Source: Flagellimonas amoyensis (lineage in GTDB: Bacteria; Bacteroidota; Bacteroidia; Flavobacteriales; Flavobacteriaceae). Taken from it: a stretch of 64,000 nt of DNA. The translations under genes were made by a program, and so were the position numbers. The notes below the pieces were generated by a model, which was not told the origin of the DNA, did no database searches, and saw only the letters and a list, made by a program, of their open reading frames with translations. Location: contig NZ_QBUK01000005.1 in the NCBI RefSeq assembly GCF_003058265.1, positions 124,001-188,000 of the forward strand. The letters run 5' to 3'. Numbering within the stretch: the first letter of the stretch is position 1; the number at the start of each line of letters is the position of its first letter. Shown here in pieces: positions 60,989 to 64,000 of this stretch.

Positions 60989-62542
60989 TTAGTCCAAACC
61001 TCCTTTTCGTTGTGGTGAACGTGGAGTGGGCCATTCCAACTGTTCCCCTGTTCGGTTGCTGATGGGAAGCACTGCCTTTGTGCGTGGGGTTTTCTCTGGG
61101 TGCTCGCTGGCCATATACGCAAGGATGGCCGTAAGGATAGCGTTGTTCCTCACATCATCAAAAATGATCTTGTCATAGGTGTCACGGTTGGTATGCCAAG
61201 TGTAGTTCCAGTAAGACCAGTTCAGTGAACTCAAGCTAAAGGCAGGGGCTCCTGCGGCTTGGAACGAGGCATAATCGGAACCGCCCCGAGCGGGTGTGCC
61301 CGGGAACGAAGTCTCTATTTCATCCGTGATTTCCTGTGGAACGGGGTGTAGCCATTTGCCCAAATAGTCATAGGCATCCAAGAATCCACCTCCTGAAATG
61401 CTCACTACCCTTCCGGTACCGTTATCTTGGTTGAAAAGTGCCTGTACACCATCCACAATCTCGGGATGGTCCTCCACAAAGGCTCTGGAGCCGTTGAGTC
61501 CCTGTTCCTCACTGCCCCAATGTCCGACCAAGATGGTACGTTTGGGATTGGGATAGGCTTTTTTGAGGATGCGCATGGCCTCCATCATCACCAAAGTTCC
61601 TGTTCCGTTGTCGGTGGCACCAGTACCTCCGTCCCAAGAATCAAAGTGGGCGGATAGGATCACATACTCGTCCGGTTTTTCGGAACCTTTGATCTCGGCA
61701 ATGGTGTTGAATGTGGGCATGGCACCCAAATCCTTGGATTCGGCCACAATGTGCAACTGTGGTTTTTGTCCGGACTCCACCAAACGGTAGAGCATGCCGT
61801 AATCTTCCAGTTCCAGGTCCACGGTGGGGATGGCCTTAGTGTTGGCACCAAAGATCTTGTTCACTCCAAAACCTTGTGACCAGTAGGAGGCCACAATGCC
61901 CGCAGCACCTGCTTCTTCCAATGTGCCGGGCAATGATCTGGTGTTATGGCCCATGTTTTTCATGTTCTGGTTCCAAGCTTTGGTCTGCTCTTCACGCTCT
62001 TCTTTCATGCTGGCAAAGGACTTTTCGGTGGCAAATTCCTCCCAGTTATAATCGGGCCTACCTGTGGGTTGCATCATGGATACCATGACCAGTTTTCCCT
62101 TTACATTGGGCAACCATTTTACAAATTCCATGGAATCCTTCACCATGGGCAATACCACCAACTCGGCAGTGACACCTTTTTTGGGTGTGGCAGGGCTCCA
62201 GGCCAATTGTGTGCCGCGGAGGCTCTGTACCCTTGGGGATACCATATCGATATGGGAAATTCCGCGTTCCCAACCTTTCCATTCGCCCCATTGTTCGTTG
62301 CGGGCCGTGATTCCCCAACCGGCATATTTGGCGACCGCCCAATCGTGGGCCTTTTTCATTTGGGGCGTTCCCACCAAACGGGGACCGATACCATCCATAA
62401 GTTCGTGGCCAAGTGCCTCGAGCTGTGAGTTTTCATTGGCCTCTTTGATGATGGCCTGGACAACAGGATCTTGTTCCTGGGCCAAAAGGAATAGGCTGTT
62501 GGCCAGCAGCAATGCACTGAGTAGCGTTATTTTTCGTATCAT
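60989..62542 (-). CDS. Exported M28/M20-type zinc peptidase with inserted PA domain
   Basis: A 517-residue protein with a signal peptide (FLLAQ). A PA-like domain sits around 115-270 (KGKLVMVSM). The peptidase domain follows: LSAHFDSWDGGTGATDNGTG gives the first His/Asp zinc ligands, and HWGSEEQGLNG provides the catalytic Glu and zinc Glu. A C-terminal stretch has the last His (YTWHTNRDTYD). Likely a secreted aminopeptidase or glutamate-carboxypeptidase-like enzyme. Confidence 0.9.
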   Translation of the reverse strand: MIRKITLLSALLLANSLFLLAQEQDPVVQAIIKEANENSQLEALGHELMDGIGPRLVGTPQMKKAHDWAVAKYAGWGITARNEQWGEWKGWERGISHIDMVSPRVQSLRGTQLAWSPATPKKGVTAELVVLPMVKDSMEFVKWLPNVKGKLVMVSMMQPTGRPDYNWEEFATEKSFASMKEEREEQTKAWNQNMKNMGHNTRSLPGTLEEAGAAGIVASYWSQGFGVNKIFGANTKAIPTVDLELEDYGMLYRLVESGQKPQLHIVAESKDLGAMPTFNTIAEIKGSEKPDEYVILSAHFDSWDGGTGATDNGTGTLVMMEAMRILKKAYPNPKRTILVGHWGSEEQGLNGSRAFVEDHPEIVDGVQALFNQDNGTGRVVSISGGGFLDAYDYLGKWLHPVPQEITDEIETSFPGTPARGGSDYASFQAAGAPAFSLSSLNWSYWNYTWHTNRDTYDKIIFDDVRNNAILTAILAYMASEHPEKTPRTKAVLPISNRTGEQLEWPTPRSPQRKGGLD

Positions 62543-62631
62543 AGTTGATTTAATTTGTCCTAAAAATAGAACAATAAAAGCAGGTTTGGAAATACGAACT
62601 GCAAGCTAGGAGGACAAATGGGAAAAAATGG

Positions 62632-62793
62632 CTAGGCCACCTTTTTCAAAAGGTCAAAACAAGGGCATTTGGAGCAGCGCTTGCTTTCTTTTTTCTTGTA
62701 TTTCTCACAGCATTTTGACTTCAGATTGCCATGGGAGGACAATTCTTTGAGCAATGCCTTTTTGAGTTTCTTTTTTTCCTTCTTCTTTCCCAT
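62632..62793 (-). CDS. Small Lys/Cys-rich protein, 53 residues
   Basis: An ATG at 62793 (minus strand) opens a 53-codon frame ending at 62632. The product starts MGKKKEKKKLKKALLKEL and contains CC near residue 28 and a C-x2-C-x-C cluster near residue 40-45, then ends DLLKKVA. The highly basic start and five cysteines suggest a nucleic-acid-binding or metal-binding peptide. No other gene overlaps it. Confidence 0.6.
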   Translation of the reverse strand: MGKKKEKKKLKKALLKELSSHGNLKSKCCEKYKKKESKRCSKCPCFDLLKKVA

Positions 62794-62871
62794 GATGAGT
62801 ATAGAGAAGGCAAAACTAATTATTTTAATTCAATCTAAATAAGAAATTAACACTAAAGTGTTAAGGGTGAA

Positions 62872-63711
62872 TCAGAAGTGGAGGGAGACCCCCAAGGTGT
62901 TTGGACCAAATGAAAGGTTCCAACTCACTTGTTTCGGATTGTCGTTGTACTTTTCGTCATACTTGGAATCCAAGTATCGGTCGATGGATTCCACAATGAA
63001 TATGCTCAGCACCGTACTGAAGGCCACATCGGAGACCCAATGGAAATCATCCATCACCCGCACTAAACCGGGCACCAGACCGATGGCATAGAGACCTCCC
63101 TTGACCCAAGGGTTTTTGAACTGTTTGGCAATGGCATAGGCGTTGCTGAAGGCCAACATGGCATGTCCGGAGGGGAAGGAGTCGTAATCATAGACGCGAT
63201 CCAGATGCAGGGGGTCAAAAGTATCCGAACTCTCCCCACTTTTGGGTCTGGCCCGACCAATGATCCGTTTGCTCACTTGCTGAAGAAAGCCACCCGCGGT
63301 TGCAGATGAAATCAACAAAACCCCGGTCCGTCTCAATTTTTCATTTTGGGTGAACAGTCCCGCCAAATAAACCCCGCCGGTCAGCATATAATTGTTTTCA
63401 GGGCTGCCGTACTCGTGTCCATAGTCCATCACCACATCGGGAATATCCTGTCTGAAACCATTTTTCCAGTCGTTCAGTTCATCGTCCACCGTAAATAGAA
63501 GCAGGGTGCCCGCGGTCAAATAACCAAAGTTGGCCCAGTCGTTCCCTTTCCAATGTACCGGACGGGAATAGGCATAACCCACACCCCCGAACATGTTGCC
63601 CACGTCATAGGTGAAGTGGTTCCACATATTCTTCTCTTTTTCCGGGGTCTCTTCCTGTCCAAAAACAGGGTAAATCAGTAGGGCTACAAATAGGAGAACA
63701 GCTGCTTTCAT
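62872..63711 (-). CDS. PAP2 family phosphatase
   Basis: A 279-residue protein with a signal peptide (ending PVFGQ). The three PAP2 motifs are present: KRIIGRARP, PSGHAM and DDFHWVSDV. PAP2 enzymes remove phosphate from lipids such as undecaprenyl pyrophosphate or phosphatidate, or act as exported acid phosphatases. It has only a few hydrophobic stretches, so location (outer membrane or periplasm) is unclear. Confidence 0.9.
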   Translation of the reverse strand: MKAAVLLFVALLIYPVFGQEETPEKEKNMWNHFTYDVGNMFGGVGYAYSRPVHWKGNDWANFGYLTAGTLLLFTVDDELNDWKNGFRQDIPDVVMDYGHEYGSPENNYMLTGGVYLAGLFTQNEKLRRTGVLLISSATAGGFLQQVSKRIIGRARPKSGESSDTFDPLHLDRVYDYDSFPSGHAMLAFSNAYAIAKQFKNPWVKGGLYAIGLVPGLVRVMDDFHWVSDVAFSTVLSIFIVESIDRYLDSKYDEKYNDNPKQVSWNLSFGPNTLGVSLHF

Positions 63712-63741
63712 GAGGTTAAATAAAAGGAACAGTCGGTAAAA

Positions 63742-64000
63742 TTACGCATAAATATCCTGCGCCAAACGAAATGTGTTCGCATGGGCCTCCACAATGGTTT
63801 TGATGTCGGGCGAATACCCACCTCCCATGCTACATTGAACCGGGATGTTGGCGTCGTGACAGGTTTGGAGCACAAAACGGTCCCGTTCCCGGCAACCTTC
63901 CAAGGTCATAGCCAAGGTGCCCAGTTTGTCCGTTTCCAAAACATCCACCCCGCAGAGGTAAAAGATGAACTGTGGACTAACTTTTTCCAACAATGCCGGG
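63742..64000 (-). CDS. Histone deacetylase family protein, C-terminal part (continues past window end)
   Basis: The frame is open to base 64000, so the start lies outside. The visible 86 residues contain FIFYLCGVDVLETDKLGTL and TLEGCRERDRFVL, then GGGYSPDI, matching the C-terminal part of bacterial histone-deacetylase-like amidohydrolases (acetoin utilisation/acetylpolyamine type). These deacetylate small acetylated amines or lysine. Confidence 0.85.
   Translation of the reverse strand, partial: PALLEKVSPQFIFYLCGVDVLETDKLGTLAMTLEGCRERDRFVLQTCHDANIPVQCSMGGGYSPDIKTIVEAHANTFRLAQDIYA

Overview
The window looks like chromosome from a marine Flavobacteriaceae member (Bacteroidota), perhaps close to Muricauda/Flagellimonas; the genus is a guess from gene style. 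Evidence: promoters fit the Bacteroidota -7 box TAnnTTTG, Shine-Dalgarno sequences are weak or absent, and there is a type IX secretion type B sorting domain, a DUF6265 protein, a BfmA-like mobilization protein and a Bacteroidota-style tyrosine recombinase without the box I arginine.

Left part (1-13.4 kb): a sulfur block. It holds the end of a SulP anion transporter, a persulfide-dioxygenase-like/rhodanese fusion, a single rhodanese, a minus-strand operon (sulfite oxidase-like molybdoenzyme, cytochrome c, fatty acid hydroxylase-like protein), a DUF2892 protein, and a long plus-strand operon (TolC, adaptor, RND pump, PII-like protein, DUF2892 protein, split YeeE/YedE thiosulfate-type transporter). 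Four palindromes of the form GTAAC-N4-GTTAC (one with a mismatch) sit 29.5 or 30.5 bp upstream of the -7 box of five promoters here. That is the class II position of a Crp/Fnr-type activator, and one palindrome serves two divergent promoters symmetrically. The block therefore looks like one regulon for thiosulfate/persulfide/sulfite handling.

Middle (14.03-27.04 kb): an AT-richer genomic island in the 3' end of a tRNA-Arg(CCT) gene, bounded by 28-bp direct repeats. It carries an integrase next to attL, an orphan BfmA-like protein with no relaxase, and a serine recombinase with a C-terminal zinc-knuckle-like tail. After these comes the most unusual part: ten unrelated single-gene units, all on the plus strand, separated by eleven copies of a 15-bp repeat (consensus GTTCAAATAAACGAT). 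The repeat often supplies the stop codon of one gene or the start codon of the next. This is a cassette-like array, but no integron integrase or canonical attC is visible.

Right part (27.1-64 kb): mostly core chromosome. It includes an RluA-type pseudouridine synthase with a long N-terminal extension; an exported dikinase-like protein with glucan-water-dikinase domain order beside two SxxK serine hydrolases and an ADP/ATP-translocase-like/HEAT protein; a formylglycine-generating-enzyme-like lipoprotein with both active-site cysteines; a bestrophin; a PAS histidine kinase; a threonine-dehydrogenase-like enzyme; two exported or membrane M28 peptidases; a second TolC/RND/adaptor operon; glycerate kinase; Dps; a short SSB; PAP2 phosphatase; and the end of a histone-deacetylase-family gene running off the window.
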